Below the pieces are notes generated by a model. It saw only the letters and a list, made by a program, of their open reading frames with translations, ran no database searches and had not been told where the DNA came from. Source: Bacteroidales bacterium (GTDB lineage Bacteria; Bacteroidota; Bacteroidia; Bacteroidales; Muribaculaceae). From it: 51,155 nt of DNA. The stretch spans positions 1-51,155 of the forward strand of contig JAAVGX010000006.1 of NCBI GenBank assembly GCA_014800065.1, read 5' to 3'. The position numbers were made by a program, and so were the translations under genes. Numbering within the stretch: position 1 is the stretch's first letter; each line of letters starts with the position of its first letter. Positions 26,807 to 36,483 of the stretch are shown here, piece after piece.

Positions 26807-28071
26807 GCCGACATCTGGTGATAAACGTACGCCCGGTTCGACCGCATGGCGTAGACCCCACCGGTTGGGTGGTGATAGAGGATGGTCGTTTCGCTCAATT
26901 CGGCACCGGTAAAGCCCCTCAAGGCCCTTTTGACAGCGTAACTGACGGCGACGGGGCTCTGATGATGCCCGGGCTTATCGACACCCATGTGCACTTCCGC
27001 GAACCGGGGATGACCGCCAAAGCTACTGTCGCTTCAGAATCGGCTGCAGCACTTAGGGGTGGAGTGACGATGGTGTTCGACATGCCCAACACCGTTCCTC
27101 CGACCACCACTGCCGAGGCATTCGCACAAAAGGTGGCTCTGTTCGAGAAGGATTGCCTCACCGACTTCCGGTTATTTATCGGGGCAGCCCCCGGCATTAT
27201 GAATGAACTTCCGCGGGTGAACCGCAGTCGACTGGCCGGTGTGAAACTCTTCTGGGGCGCCACCACCGGCTCCACGGGAATGCCCGCGGCCGATGAACTT
27301 GACCGTCTTTTCGACTACTGCGCCCGTGAAGGTATCGTAATAATGGTGCATGCCGAGGATAATGGTATCATCGCCCGAAACACCGCAGCGGCAATAGAAA
27401 AATACGGGTCTCGGGAGGCCGTGCCGGTGGAGGAGCATCGGGCCATCCGGTCATCGGAAGCCTGTCTTGAAGCCTCGCGCCAGGCAGTAGCGCTCGCTCG
27501 AAAACACGGTACGCGGCTGCATCTGGCCCACATCACCACCATTGAGGAGCTCGACCTCCTTAGCGCCGGGCCAATCGACCATAAACTCATCACTGCCGAA
27601 ACCACTCCACTATATACTAATGAGGCACTGGCCGACCCTGCAAATATGTCGGTAAGGGTCAAGGTTAACCCGGCCGTGAAGGGAATCGCACAGGCCAAAG
27701 CGCTGCAAAAAGCCCTTGAAACCGACCTGATCGACACTATCGGAACTGACCACGCACCGCATCTGCTCGCCGATAAGCAAGGTGGCGCCCTCACCGCGGC
27801 ATCCGGCGCACCATGGATTCAATTTGCGCTCCCATTGCTGCTGGAGACATTCTCACCCGAGCTAATCGCGCGCAAGATGGCCCAGGCACCCGCCAAGCTC
27901 TTCGGGCTCAAGGAAAGAGGCGAACTCACCCCCGGCTACCTTGCAGCATATACATTGGTAAAAGAGGTGGTGCCTTACACCGTGACCGATTCCGATGTCA
28001 TCACCCCCTGCGCGTGGACTCCCTTGGAGGGTCACACCCTGCGTCACAAAGTCATCCTCACCCACCGCTGA
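26803..28071 (+). CDS. pyrC: Dihydroorotase
   Basis: 422 residues, amidohydrolase family. It closes carbamoyl-aspartate to dihydroorotate in pyrimidine synthesis. Metal ligands: DTHVHFREPG with His62 and His64, the probably carboxylated Lys148 in GVKLFWGATTG, His183 in VHAEDN, and the later LHLAHITT and GTDHAPH motifs. The start at 26803 is preferred because it gives a four-base overlap with the glycosyltransferase. The link between a glycosyltransferase and a pyrimidine enzyme is probably only operon convenience. Confidence 0.95.
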   Translation: MSRHLVINVRPVRPHGVDPTGWVVIEDGRFAQFGTGKAPQGPFDSVTDGDGALMMPGLIDTHVHFREPGMTAKATVASESAAALRGGVTMVFDMPNTVPPTTTAEAFAQKVALFEKDCLTDFRLFIGAAPGIMNELPRVNRSRLAGVKLFWGATTGSTGMPAADELDRLFDYCAREGIVIMVHAEDNGIIARNTAAAIEKYGSREAVPVEEHRAIRSSEACLEASRQAVALARKHGTRLHLAHITTIEELDLLSAGPIDHKLITAETTPLYTNEALADPANMSVRVKVNPAVKGIAQAKALQKALETDLIDTIGTDHAPHLLADKQGGALTAASGAPWIQFALPLLLETFSPELIARKMAQAPAKLFGLKERGELTPGYLAAYTLVKEVVPYTVTDSDVITPCAWTPLEGHTLRHKVILTHR

Positions 28072-28148
28072 GGTTCATATAGTTTTCTTTGTGAAGCAAT
28101 AAATGCAGTTTTATCGTGGCAGGTGTTGCTGATTGCAATTTTTATTTA

Positions 28149-28156
28149 TAATTTTG
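28149..28156 (+). promoter_or_regulatory. -7 box of the SusR-like gene
   Basis: TAATTTTG, with a weak GTTG 20 bases upstream. It implies a leader of about 75 nt that carries the palindrome at 28175-28188. Confidence 0.45.
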
Positions 28157-28174
28157 TGGCACATTGGATAAATA

Positions 28175-28188
28175 TTTCGATATCGAAA
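28175..28188. repeat. 14-nt perfect palindrome in the SusR-like leader
   Basis: TTTCGATATCGAAA, with GATATC in its centre. It lies 50 nt before the SusR-like start. It could be a regulator site or a small RNA hairpin; no function is known. Confidence 0.5.
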
Positions 28189-28237
28189 CAGCCGATGTCG
28201 GATATTTGTCATACCCGATCTACCTGAAAATCCAACC

Positions 28238-30016
28238 GTGAAACTGCCACTTTTTATTATCCTCAGCCTGCTCGTAGCCGCATGCGGTTCGTCGTATTCG
28301 CATGACCGGTCTGATTTGCAACATCTCTACGATACCCTTGACTATGAAATAGCTCACAGCGACGAGTACGCCCGAACGAAAGAAGAGCGCATTGTGGCGT
28401 TGAAAAGGAGCTATGACCTGTCACATGACACTGACGAGCGGACTGCAATCATCAATAATCTGATAGAGGAGTTTAACGCCTACCAAGCCGATTCGGCTCT
28501 ATTCTACATCAGTTACAATCTGCGGCGCCCGGCGGTGGAGTCCGACCCCGTGGAGAGCACACGGCTGCTGATAAAGCGAGCCGATGTTTACGCTCACGCC
28601 GGGTTGTTTGCCGACGCGTTGGCGACTTTGCAGTCAATTTCGAGAGCGGAGTTGGACTCCACTTTGTTGGAGCCGTATTACTCGACTCAAAGCGCACTAT
28701 ATCAGTACTTGAGCGAATACACCAGCGAGCACGAAACCACCTTGGCATATGAGCAGAAGCGCAGCCTGTATGTCGACTCACTGAGCCGCGTGATAGAGCC
28801 GGGCTCGTTCAATCACATGGTGTATGTGCTTACAGAAGCGGCCCGAAACGGACATACCGACACAGCCATCGAGGCACTTTCAAACAGTCTTGACCAATAT
28901 CAGTCCGGTTCGCGCGAATACTCAATTTTAGCATCCACGTTAGCTTATATCTACGAAACCGCCGGAGTGGCGGACCAATATAAACGTTATCTTGCCCTCA
29001 GTGCCATATCCGACGTCAGGGGTGCTGTAAAAGAAAATATGTCTTTCCGGGCCGTAGCTACCGAGATGTTCGAGGATGGAGATGTGGAACGTGCTAACAG
29101 GTATCTTAAGAAAAGTATAGCAGATGCGAATTTTTACTCGGCGCAGCTGCGCAATGCTCAATCAACCAAGATGTTGCCCGTTATCGACGAAGCGTATACC
29201 GCCGTGCAGGATGAGCTGACAGGGCGTCTGCGAGCCATGGTTTGGGTGAGCAGTATCCTTTCTGTCATATTGTTGGTTACAATCTTCCTGATTCTTAAGC
29301 AAGTACGAAATCTGCATCGGGCCAAGGACAAAATCAGTCTTGCTAACGAAGAGTTGAGCCGAATATCAACCAAGCTCAAGGAAGCCAATGAAGATATGCA
29401 GGGCAAGAACGCCGAACTTCGGGAGCTTTCGGAAGAACTCAAATCCACAAACACCTCCTTGGCGGAGAAAAACGGCGAATTGAGCAGCCTGTCCCACCAA
29501 CTAAAGGTGGCCAATAAGGAGCTTGAGGTCAGAAACGAGCAGCTGCACGAATACAACCGCACCAAGGAACAGTATGCCGGACTATTCATGGAGTATTGTT
29601 CTTCGGCCATCTCTTCACTGCAACACTATCAGATGGCGCTTCAGAAACTTACCAAGGAGGGTTCTAACCGTGCGGCAATATTAAAGAAACTCGAGTCCAC
29701 AGAAATTTCCGATCAGATGCTGAAAAACTTCTACGGAAAGTTCGACGAGGCCATTCTCAATATCTTCCCCTCATTTGTGGAGCGTTTCAACGCTCTCATC
29801 AAGCCCGATGATCAGGTGGTGCTGAAATCGGGAGAGCTGCTCAACACGGAGCTTCGTGTTTTTGCGCTGATTCGTCTGGGCATCGATGACAGCGCCAAAA
29901 TAGCCGATTTTCTCCGGTGCTCCATCTCAACGGTCTATACCTATCGCTCCAAGATGAAAAAGAGAGCCCTCAACCCCGAAATATTCGAGGAGCAGGTGCG
30001 AAATTTAGGAAAATGA
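28238..30016 (+). CDS. SusR-like transmembrane regulator of starch use
   Basis: 592 residues starting at GTG. N-terminal lipoprotein or signal sequence (SLLVAACGS). A periplasmic helical TPR-like region (about 25-330) comes next. One membrane helix (about 332-355, VSSILSVILLVTIFLI) and a long coiled coil (about 360-460) follow. The C-terminal HTH region (about 530-590) has LRVFALIRLGIDDSAKIADFLRCS. This matches SusR of B. thetaiotaomicron, which senses maltose-type sugars and activates sus genes; I assign it by architecture and by its place just before SusC. The coiled-coil region is glutamate/lysine-rich. Confidence 0.88.
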   Translation: MKLPLFIILSLLVAACGSSYSHDRSDLQHLYDTLDYEIAHSDEYARTKEERIVALKRSYDLSHDTDERTAIINNLIEEFNAYQADSALFYISYNLRRPAVESDPVESTRLLIKRADVYAHAGLFADALATLQSISRAELDSTLLEPYYSTQSALYQYLSEYTSEHETTLAYEQKRSLYVDSLSRVIEPGSFNHMVYVLTEAARNGHTDTAIEALSNSLDQYQSGSREYSILASTLAYIYETAGVADQYKRYLALSAISDVRGAVKENMSFRAVATEMFEDGDVERANRYLKKSIADANFYSAQLRNAQSTKMLPVIDEAYTAVQDELTGRLRAMVWVSSILSVILLVTIFLILKQVRNLHRAKDKISLANEELSRISTKLKEANEDMQGKNAELRELSEELKSTNTSLAEKNGELSSLSHQLKVANKELEVRNEQLHEYNRTKEQYAGLFMEYCSSAISSLQHYQMALQKLTKEGSNRAAILKKLESTEISDQMLKNFYGKFDEAILNIFPSFVERFNALIKPDDQVVLKSGELLNTELRVFALIRLGIDDSAKIADFLRCSISTVYTYRSKMKKRALNPEIFEEQVRNLGK

Positions 30017-30219
30017 GCCTCATAAACCCTCGAAATGAATATTGATTTTTTAGGGTCTCGCAATAATCTAATACACTAATAATCAGCTATTAAGTATTTT
30101 TATAGGTTTTGATTTTTGTTTGATGCGCTTGCTATATAATAAAAGGATGGCGAAATTTGCCTACGCTAATTGGCCATTCACCTTATACAATCGAAATCAC
30201 TATTAAATCAATACTTATA

Positions 30220-33186
30220 ATGAATAGAAGACCACGAAATCCGCGAGCCCGCGTCATAGCACTGCTATGGGCGCTGGTTCTGATGTTTGCCCCGGTTGCA
30301 TCGGCGCAGACATTGAATGTTTCAGGTGTTGTGTCTGACCCCACGGGCGAAGTCCTGATCGGAGTCAGCGTATCCGTTAAAGGCGACCAGAAAATCGCCG
30401 TCGCCACCGACTACGATGGTGCATACACACTGGCAGGAGTACCTGCCGACGGTACTCTCGTATTCAGCTATGTAGGCTTCCAGGCAGTGGAAACTCCGGT
30501 AAACGGAAGAACACAAATCAACGTAACAATGCATGAAGACAGCGAACTGCTCGATGAAGTGGTCGTTGTGGGTTACGGCTCCCTCAGCCGCAAGGAACTT
30601 TCAAGCTCAATCGTGCAGGTAAACCGCGATGATTTCCAGAAGGGTGCGATGAACAGCCCCATGGAAATGCTCACCGGTAAGGTTGCCGGTCTGAACGTGG
30701 CAAGCACAGCCGCCGCCAACCCCAACGGAAGCGCCGACTTGCAGGTGCGCGGCGCAACATCGCTCAGCGCCGGTAACGGTCCTCTGATTGTAATCGACGG
30801 TGTAGCCGGTGGCGATATCCGCACACTTGCTCCCCAGGACATCGAATCAATGTCAGTTCTAAAGGATGCCGCTTCGGCTGCTATTTATGGTACACGAGGT
30901 GCCAACGGCGTTATCCTCATCACCACCAAAAAGGGTACCGGCGAACCGGGCCTGCCTCTGATCACCTACGATTCCTACGGCGCTCTCGCATTTGAGAAAG
31001 ATCGCCCCGAGGTACTCTCGCCCTACGAATGGCGCCTTGCACGTCGTGGCAACGACTACGGCGCAAGCACCGACTGGTACGAGCTCATTACCCGTAACTA
31101 TGCTTACGATACCAACCAGTATCTCTCAATCGACGGCAGCCTCAACAACGGCGGTTACTACACCGCTTCCGTTAACTGGAAGAAGGCCAACGGTCTTGAC
31201 ATCGTGAGCCGCCGCGAAGAGTTCGGTGGTCGTGCTGCAATTTCTGCAAACGCACTGGACAGCCACCTGCGCGTAACAGCTTCTATCAACGCCCGCAAAG
31301 TAAAGGAAAATTGGGGTGATGACGGTATGTTCGACACTGCCTTAGGCATGAACCCCACCATACCCGTTTATAACGAAGACGGCTCTTACTACCAGCCCAC
31401 TTCGCCCACCGACATCAAGAACCCCGTGCAGCAACTGCGCGTCAACACCTCCCAGGGCAACCGCACATATATCCTCGGCTCCACCGACATCAAGTATAAC
31501 ATCTGGAGCAACGAGCATCATAATGTGAGCACATCGCTCTCATACTCCTTCAACTATAACGACCTCAAAAGCGACTACTACACTCCCACCACCTCCGGCG
31601 AATCTTACTGGGGCGGATATGCAGGTCGTGCCTCGCAGCAGTACCAGAAATGGTGGACCAACCAGGTTGAATGGCTCGCTAACTATGGTTTCAACAAGAA
31701 CAACCATGATGTGAAAGTGGTTGGCGGATACTCTTTCGAACGTTCCAACTGGGAACAGATGTTCATGCAGAACAACAACTTCACCTTCGACAAACCCCTC
31801 TGGAACGGCATCGGCTCCGGTACATGGCTGGCCGACGGTAAGGCTCAGATGTACGGAGGCAAAAGCCAGTCCACTCTAATCGGTTTCTTCGGTCGTGTTA
31901 ACTACTCTTGGAAGAGCATGATTATCGCATCGGCTTCGATCCGCTACGAAGGATCCACCAAGTTCGGTGCCGACAGAAAGTGGGGTTCTTTCCCCGCCGC
32001 TTCTATCGCATGGGAAATGGTACAAGCTCCCTTCCTCTCTGACTATGTTCAGACCGTGCAGAGCCTCAAACCCCGTATCTCATACGGTGTGACCGGCCGC
32101 AGCGACTTCGACGCATACCGCTCAATGGCCACATACTCGCCCGGCGGTACATACCTCATCGACGGACAATGGATCACCGGTTATCGTCCCTCCAACAACG
32201 CTAACCCCGACCTTGGCTGGGAAAAACTCTCCAGCGCCAACTACGGTGTGGACTTCATGTTCTTCAACCGCCTGTACGGTTCTATCGAGTACTTCGACCG
32301 CCGCTCACAGGATCTGCTCTACAACTACACCGCTCCTCAGCCCCCGTATGTATACCCCGAAATTCTGGTAAATGTGGGTACGACCAAAAATACCGGTGTA
32401 GAACTCACCCTCACCGGCGACATCGTGGTGAACAAGCCCGTTACCTGGACCTCCGGTATCAACTACTCCTACGGCACAACCAAGCTCACAAAACTTTCCA
32501 ACTCTATCTATCAGGCTTCCTATCTGGACCTCTACCAAAAGCCCGGCGTGGGTACCAGCGAGTACTTCTTCCGAGTTGAGGAAGGCGGACGAATCGGTCA
32601 GTTCTGGGGATATGAGTACGCCGGAGTAGACGAAAACCACAATATGCTCGTATACACCGCCGACGGAAATACAGTACCCGCCGCCGCAGCCGACCCCAAC
32701 GACAAGCGCTATATCGGCGACGGTGCGCCCAAGCACTTCCTCACCTGGTCCAACACCGTTAAATGGAAGCAGTTCGACCTGAGCCTCATGTTCAACGGAG
32801 CCTTCGATTATCAGATTTTCAACATGCGTAAATACGGCATGGGTCTGCGTGGAAGCGGTTCCGACAACGTACTCCGTAGCACCTATCTCAAGGACCGCGA
32901 CGTATGGTCAGGCGGTGGAGTGATTTCATCCTACTTCCTGGAACGCGGCGACTATTTCAAGCTCGAAAACGTTACCCTCGGCTACACATTGCCTCTGAAG
33001 AACCGTCGTCTGCTCGACTCTCTGCGCATCTATCTGGCTGCCAAGAACCTCTTCACTATCACCAAGTACTCCGGCACAGATCCCTCCGCAGTGACATCCA
33101 CCGGCATCACACCCGGTATCGACGTTACATCGGCTTATCCCTCTGCAACTCAGTTAACTCTCGGTGTGACTATCCGTTTCCGCTAA
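30220..33186 (+). CDS. susC: SusC-family TonB-linked transporter of the starch locus
   Basis: 988 residues from ATG 30220. The in-frame extension to 30157 would add a non-signal segment. The signal peptide ends near residue 30 (ASAQT). The carboxypeptidase-like domain (VVSDPTGEVLIGVSV) and plug motif DEVVVVGYGSLSRKELSSSI follow, then plug and a barrel with a basic-aromatic end (VTIRFR). It imports malto-oligosaccharides captured by SusD. The 203 bases before it (30017-30219) hold no gene; an AT-rich stretch with TTTGTTTG and TATATAAT is a possible promoter but not a clean match. Confidence 0.95.
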   Translation: MNRRPRNPRARVIALLWALVLMFAPVASAQTLNVSGVVSDPTGEVLIGVSVSVKGDQKIAVATDYDGAYTLAGVPADGTLVFSYVGFQAVETPVNGRTQINVTMHEDSELLDEVVVVGYGSLSRKELSSSIVQVNRDDFQKGAMNSPMEMLTGKVAGLNVASTAAANPNGSADLQVRGATSLSAGNGPLIVIDGVAGGDIRTLAPQDIESMSVLKDAASAAIYGTRGANGVILITTKKGTGEPGLPLITYDSYGALAFEKDRPEVLSPYEWRLARRGNDYGASTDWYELITRNYAYDTNQYLSIDGSLNNGGYYTASVNWKKANGLDIVSRREEFGGRAAISANALDSHLRVTASINARKVKENWGDDGMFDTALGMNPTIPVYNEDGSYYQPTSPTDIKNPVQQLRVNTSQGNRTYILGSTDIKYNIWSNEHHNVSTSLSYSFNYNDLKSDYYTPTTSGESYWGGYAGRASQQYQKWWTNQVEWLANYGFNKNNHDVKVVGGYSFERSNWEQMFMQNNNFTFDKPLWNGIGSGTWLADGKAQMYGGKSQSTLIGFFGRVNYSWKSMIIASASIRYEGSTKFGADRKWGSFPAASIAWEMVQAPFLSDYVQTVQSLKPRISYGVTGRSDFDAYRSMATYSPGGTYLIDGQWITGYRPSNNANPDLGWEKLSSANYGVDFMFFNRLYGSIEYFDRRSQDLLYNYTAPQPPYVYPEILVNVGTTKNTGVELTLTGDIVVNKPVTWTSGINYSYGTTKLTKLSNSIYQASYLDLYQKPGVGTSEYFFRVEEGGRIGQFWGYEYAGVDENHNMLVYTADGNTVPAAAADPNDKRYIGDGAPKHFLTWSNTVKWKQFDLSLMFNGAFDYQIFNMRKYGMGLRGSGSDNVLRSTYLKDRDVWSGGGVISSYFLERGDYFKLENVTLGYTLPLKNRRLLDSLRIYLAAKNLFTITKYSGTDPSAVTSTGITPGIDVTSAYPSATQLTLGVTIRFR

Positions 33187-33205
33187 TCACCTCAAATTGA
33201 CTACA

Positions 33206-35002
33206 ATGAAAATCAAAAATCATATCGCCGGTCTGCTCGCCGCGACCGCAATGGCAGTCGGAGCATGGTCCTGCACCGATCTGGACGAAGTAACCTTCGA
33301 CCGTATCGACGCCTCCGCATACTATCAGGACGAAAACAGCGTCAAGGGTGCAGTTGCATCTATTTACTCCAGCGCAACCAGCGGTTTTCTCGAACTGTTC
33401 TGGTACCTGAACGAATTTTCTGCCGACCAGATTGCCTGGCGCTCCTGGAACGGCGGTGCCTGGGGCTACGACGAAGCTCAGAAATTCGTGCTCTCCACCC
33501 AAACATGGAACTCCGAATCCGTAATCGTCCGTCAGGCTTGGGAACATGCATGGGAAACCATCGGTCTTTGCAACACCCTGATCAACGACCTCGAAAACCT
33601 CACCCCGCAAGCCATCGGCATGACCGATGCTCAGCTCAAATCGTACATCGCCGAAGTGCGTACAATGCGTGCCTGGGCTTACTACAACAACTACGAGCTC
33701 TGGGGCGGTTCGCTTCCGCTGAATATCTCCGTGGGCAATGAAATTCCCCCTACAGCCGACCCCGACTTCAACAAAAGCTGCCAGGTAATCTGGGACTTCA
33801 TCGCGGAAGAGCTGGACGGCTGCTACAAGGACCTCACCGCCGAGGATGGCTCAAGCGCAACCCGCAACCGCATGAATCAGGGTATGAACCGCATGCTCAA
33901 GATGCGTCTGCTCCTCAACTCTCAGCTGTTCACCGGCGTGGACCGTTTCAGCGAATGTGCAACTCTGTGCGAGGAAATCATCGACGGTAAGTACGGCACC
34001 TACGAACTGGCCTCCGACTTCCGCAAGATTTACGACCACAACAACAATACCTGCCCCGAAGTGGTGTTTGCATTCGCAATGGAAGCCGGACGTATGACAA
34101 ACAACAACCGTAATACTCCCTTCCTCCCCTACAACTACGACGAAATGTTCGACTACTCCTGCGACCAGAGCGGCTGGAACTGTACCTGCCTCGTGCCCTC
34201 AAAGGACAACTCCGGTACTCTTGTGGAATATGCCGGCTCTACCGGTGCCAAGAGCTTCCTGTTCGACTACGGTGATAAGCTCGGCGCCCCGTTCGACCGT
34301 ATGAACGACAAGGATATCCGTAAGCAGCCTTTCTCCTGCGACGCAGCCGGAAACTGGAAGGGTATTTTCGCAATGGGCGCCCAGGTCAACTACAACACCG
34401 GCGAGCCCGTTCTCGCTGACGCCGACCTTCAGGACAAGCCTCTGATCTATGTGGACCAGGTGGGTACCTTCCTCAACCTCGGCCGTAACCTCGAAACAGT
34501 GATGAGCCCCCGCTGGGGCCAGACCAACTCCGGATTCCGCGTAATCCGCTACCCCATCTACCCCTCTGCAACCGGAATTGACTGGCGCGATGCCGACCAG
34601 GTGGAATTCCGCCTTGCCGAAGTGTTCTACACCCTTGCCGAATGCCGCCTTCGTGCCGGAAATGCCGGTGCTGCCAAGGAATTGGTCAACGAAGTTCGTC
34701 AGCGCTACTACTCTACAGCGGATGTAAACACAATCCAGCAGCCCGGCCCCGGCTTCACCGCATTCGATGCCGACTGGATGCTTAGCGAATGGGGCCTCGA
34801 ATTCCTTAATGAAGGCCGTCGCCGCCGTACCGACCTCCGCCGTTTCGACAAATTCACCCAGGGCCAATGGTGGTTCTTCGGTCGTGCAACCGAAACCGAC
34901 CGTCAGCTGCCCGCCAAGCGCGACCGCCGCTACGAATGGTATCCCCTGCCTCAGGTTGCTCTGATGGTGAACCCCGGTCTTATTCAGAATCCTAATTACT
35001 AA
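33206..35002 (+). CDS. susD: SusD-family lipoprotein of the starch locus
   Basis: 598 residues from ATG 33206, 19 nt after SusC. Lipoprotein signal to Cys23 (AVGAWSC), then TDLDEVTFDRIDASAYYQDE, the typical SusD opening. The C-terminal family signature is seen (WGLEFLNEGRRRRTDLRRFDKFTQ) with PLPQVALMVNPGLIQNPNY at the end. It forms the surface lid with SusC and binds starch. Its place between SusC and the SusE-like protein is standard. Confidence 0.95.
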   Translation: MKIKNHIAGLLAATAMAVGAWSCTDLDEVTFDRIDASAYYQDENSVKGAVASIYSSATSGFLELFWYLNEFSADQIAWRSWNGGAWGYDEAQKFVLSTQTWNSESVIVRQAWEHAWETIGLCNTLINDLENLTPQAIGMTDAQLKSYIAEVRTMRAWAYYNNYELWGGSLPLNISVGNEIPPTADPDFNKSCQVIWDFIAEELDGCYKDLTAEDGSSATRNRMNQGMNRMLKMRLLLNSQLFTGVDRFSECATLCEEIIDGKYGTYELASDFRKIYDHNNNTCPEVVFAFAMEAGRMTNNNRNTPFLPYNYDEMFDYSCDQSGWNCTCLVPSKDNSGTLVEYAGSTGAKSFLFDYGDKLGAPFDRMNDKDIRKQPFSCDAAGNWKGIFAMGAQVNYNTGEPVLADADLQDKPLIYVDQVGTFLNLGRNLETVMSPRWGQTNSGFRVIRYPIYPSATGIDWRDADQVEFRLAEVFYTLAECRLRAGNAGAAKELVNEVRQRYYSTADVNTIQQPGPGFTAFDADWMLSEWGLEFLNEGRRRRTDLRRFDKFTQGQWWFFGRATETDRQLPAKRDRRYEWYPLPQVALMVNPGLIQNPNY

Positions 35003-35013
35003 TAATCGCCAAC

Positions 35014-36477
35014 ATGAAAAAATATAATATATTCACTCTCATGCTCCTTGCAATCCTGCCTTTTCTGGCCGGTTGCTCCAAGGATGAGATTATCTTCGAC
35101 AGCGAACTCCCGCGCTTCGAACTCCGTGCAGGCTATGAGCTGCTGGAGGTGATTATGCCACAGGGTACCGGCACTGCCGACAAAATTTACATCATCGGAG
35201 ACTTCAACGGCGGAATGGAAGCCGTTGGCGACCCTCTGTGGGAACTTGAAAAGGCACCCGACACCGACGTTAAGTGGGGCATTTACCTCAATCCCTCTAC
35301 TTTCAAGAACGGTAAAACCCTCGCCGACGGATACACATTCTACTCCGTAGAGCAGGGTACCGAGCGCTCTCTCGAAAACGACCCCGTGGACCACACCACC
35401 GCTCCCGCAGTAGGTCAGCGTGCCAACGTTATCGTTTACCGCTGGTCGTCCTTCTTCGAAAAGCCCCAGGAACCCGATGAAGTGCAGCACGACGGATATG
35501 CCATTTTCGTGGTGGACAATACGGGATGGGATGGTCTGGCAATGTACGCCTATGGCGATGCGGAAGCCTTCGGCGGTTGGCCCGGCATTGAAGTGACCGG
35601 CACTCAGACCATTGATGGCGTAACCTATAAGTATTTCGACACCGGTGCCGCTAACGAAGGTCTCAACCTGAACCTCATCTTCAACAACAACGGTGGCGGT
35701 ATTCAGTTGGCCGACTACAACGTAACCCTCAATCAGGACTTCTACCTCGAACTGACCGCAAATGGTGTCAACGAGTTCACACCCTCTGCACCAGTCGAAC
35801 ACGACGGCTACACCGTGTACGTATCCGACCTGAGCGGTTGGGATGCCCTCTACCTCTACATGTGGGGTACGGTCAACGACCTCAATGGCGGCTGGCCCGG
35901 AATGGCTCCAACCGGTAAGCAGACAATCAACGGAGTAGAGTACACCTACTTCGACCTGGGCGCAGGAAACTGCAATGCCGGTCTGGAAGAGCATGTTATT
36001 CTGAACAATAATTCCGGTAAGCAGGTGGATGATGTGGTTGTATTCAACCTCGACCGCGATGTGTACGTAGAACTCACATCGAGCTCAGCCCGCGAAATCG
36101 ACCCCGACAACTACCAGCCCGGAGCAGCTCCCGAGCAACCCTCCGAAAAGACCGAATATAAGATTTATATCAACAATATGACCGGCTGGAGCCGACTCTA
36201 CGTCTACGCCTGGGGCGATACCGAACTCTTCGGCGGCTGGCCCGGAGCTACCGCCACAAAAGCAGTGTACGCCGACAATGCCGTTTGGCAAGTTTACACG
36301 GTAATGGGCAGCGGCGAAACCGAAAATCTTATTTTCAACAACAACAACGGCTCCCAGTACGATGCACTCACCATCACTTTGGATAAGGATTACTACATCG
36401 TAGCTCAACCCGACAAAGCAGTGCAGGTAACCAAACCGGCCAATATATCTCCATTATTCACTCTTCCTGCAAAATAA
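35014..36477 (+). CDS. SusE-like surface lipoprotein with three starch-binding modules
   Basis: 487 residues. Lipoprotein Cys21 (PFLAGC). An N-terminal beta domain (about 33-150, IYIIGDFNGG) is followed by three tandem modules of about 90 residues: 161-250, 265-356 and 381-466. Each has a Y-x-I/V-x-V/I opening, then GW-x-x-L-x-Y-x-W/Y-G, then GGWPG, and ends near FNNN, as in CBM26-type starch modules. The three copies differ from each other, so duplication is not recent. It should hold starch at the cell surface for the GH13 enzyme. It starts 11 nt after SusD. Confidence 0.9.
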   Translation: MKKYNIFTLMLLAILPFLAGCSKDEIIFDSELPRFELRAGYELLEVIMPQGTGTADKIYIIGDFNGGMEAVGDPLWELEKAPDTDVKWGIYLNPSTFKNGKTLADGYTFYSVEQGTERSLENDPVDHTTAPAVGQRANVIVYRWSSFFEKPQEPDEVQHDGYAIFVVDNTGWDGLAMYAYGDAEAFGGWPGIEVTGTQTIDGVTYKYFDTGAANEGLNLNLIFNNNGGGIQLADYNVTLNQDFYLELTANGVNEFTPSAPVEHDGYTVYVSDLSGWDALYLYMWGTVNDLNGGWPGMAPTGKQTINGVEYTYFDLGAGNCNAGLEEHVILNNNSGKQVDDVVVFNLDRDVYVELTSSSAREIDPDNYQPGAAPEQPSEKTEYKIYINNMTGWSRLYVYAWGDTELFGGWPGATATKAVYADNAVWQVYTVMGSGETENLIFNNNNGSQYDALTITLDKDYYIVAQPDKAVQVTKPANISPLFTLPAK

Positions 36478-36483
36478 TAAGAA

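Noticed and set aside
34999..35994. 331-residue minus-strand frame over the SusE-like gene
   Set aside because: Antisense to a lipoprotein with clear repeated modules; Val/Gly-rich shadow.
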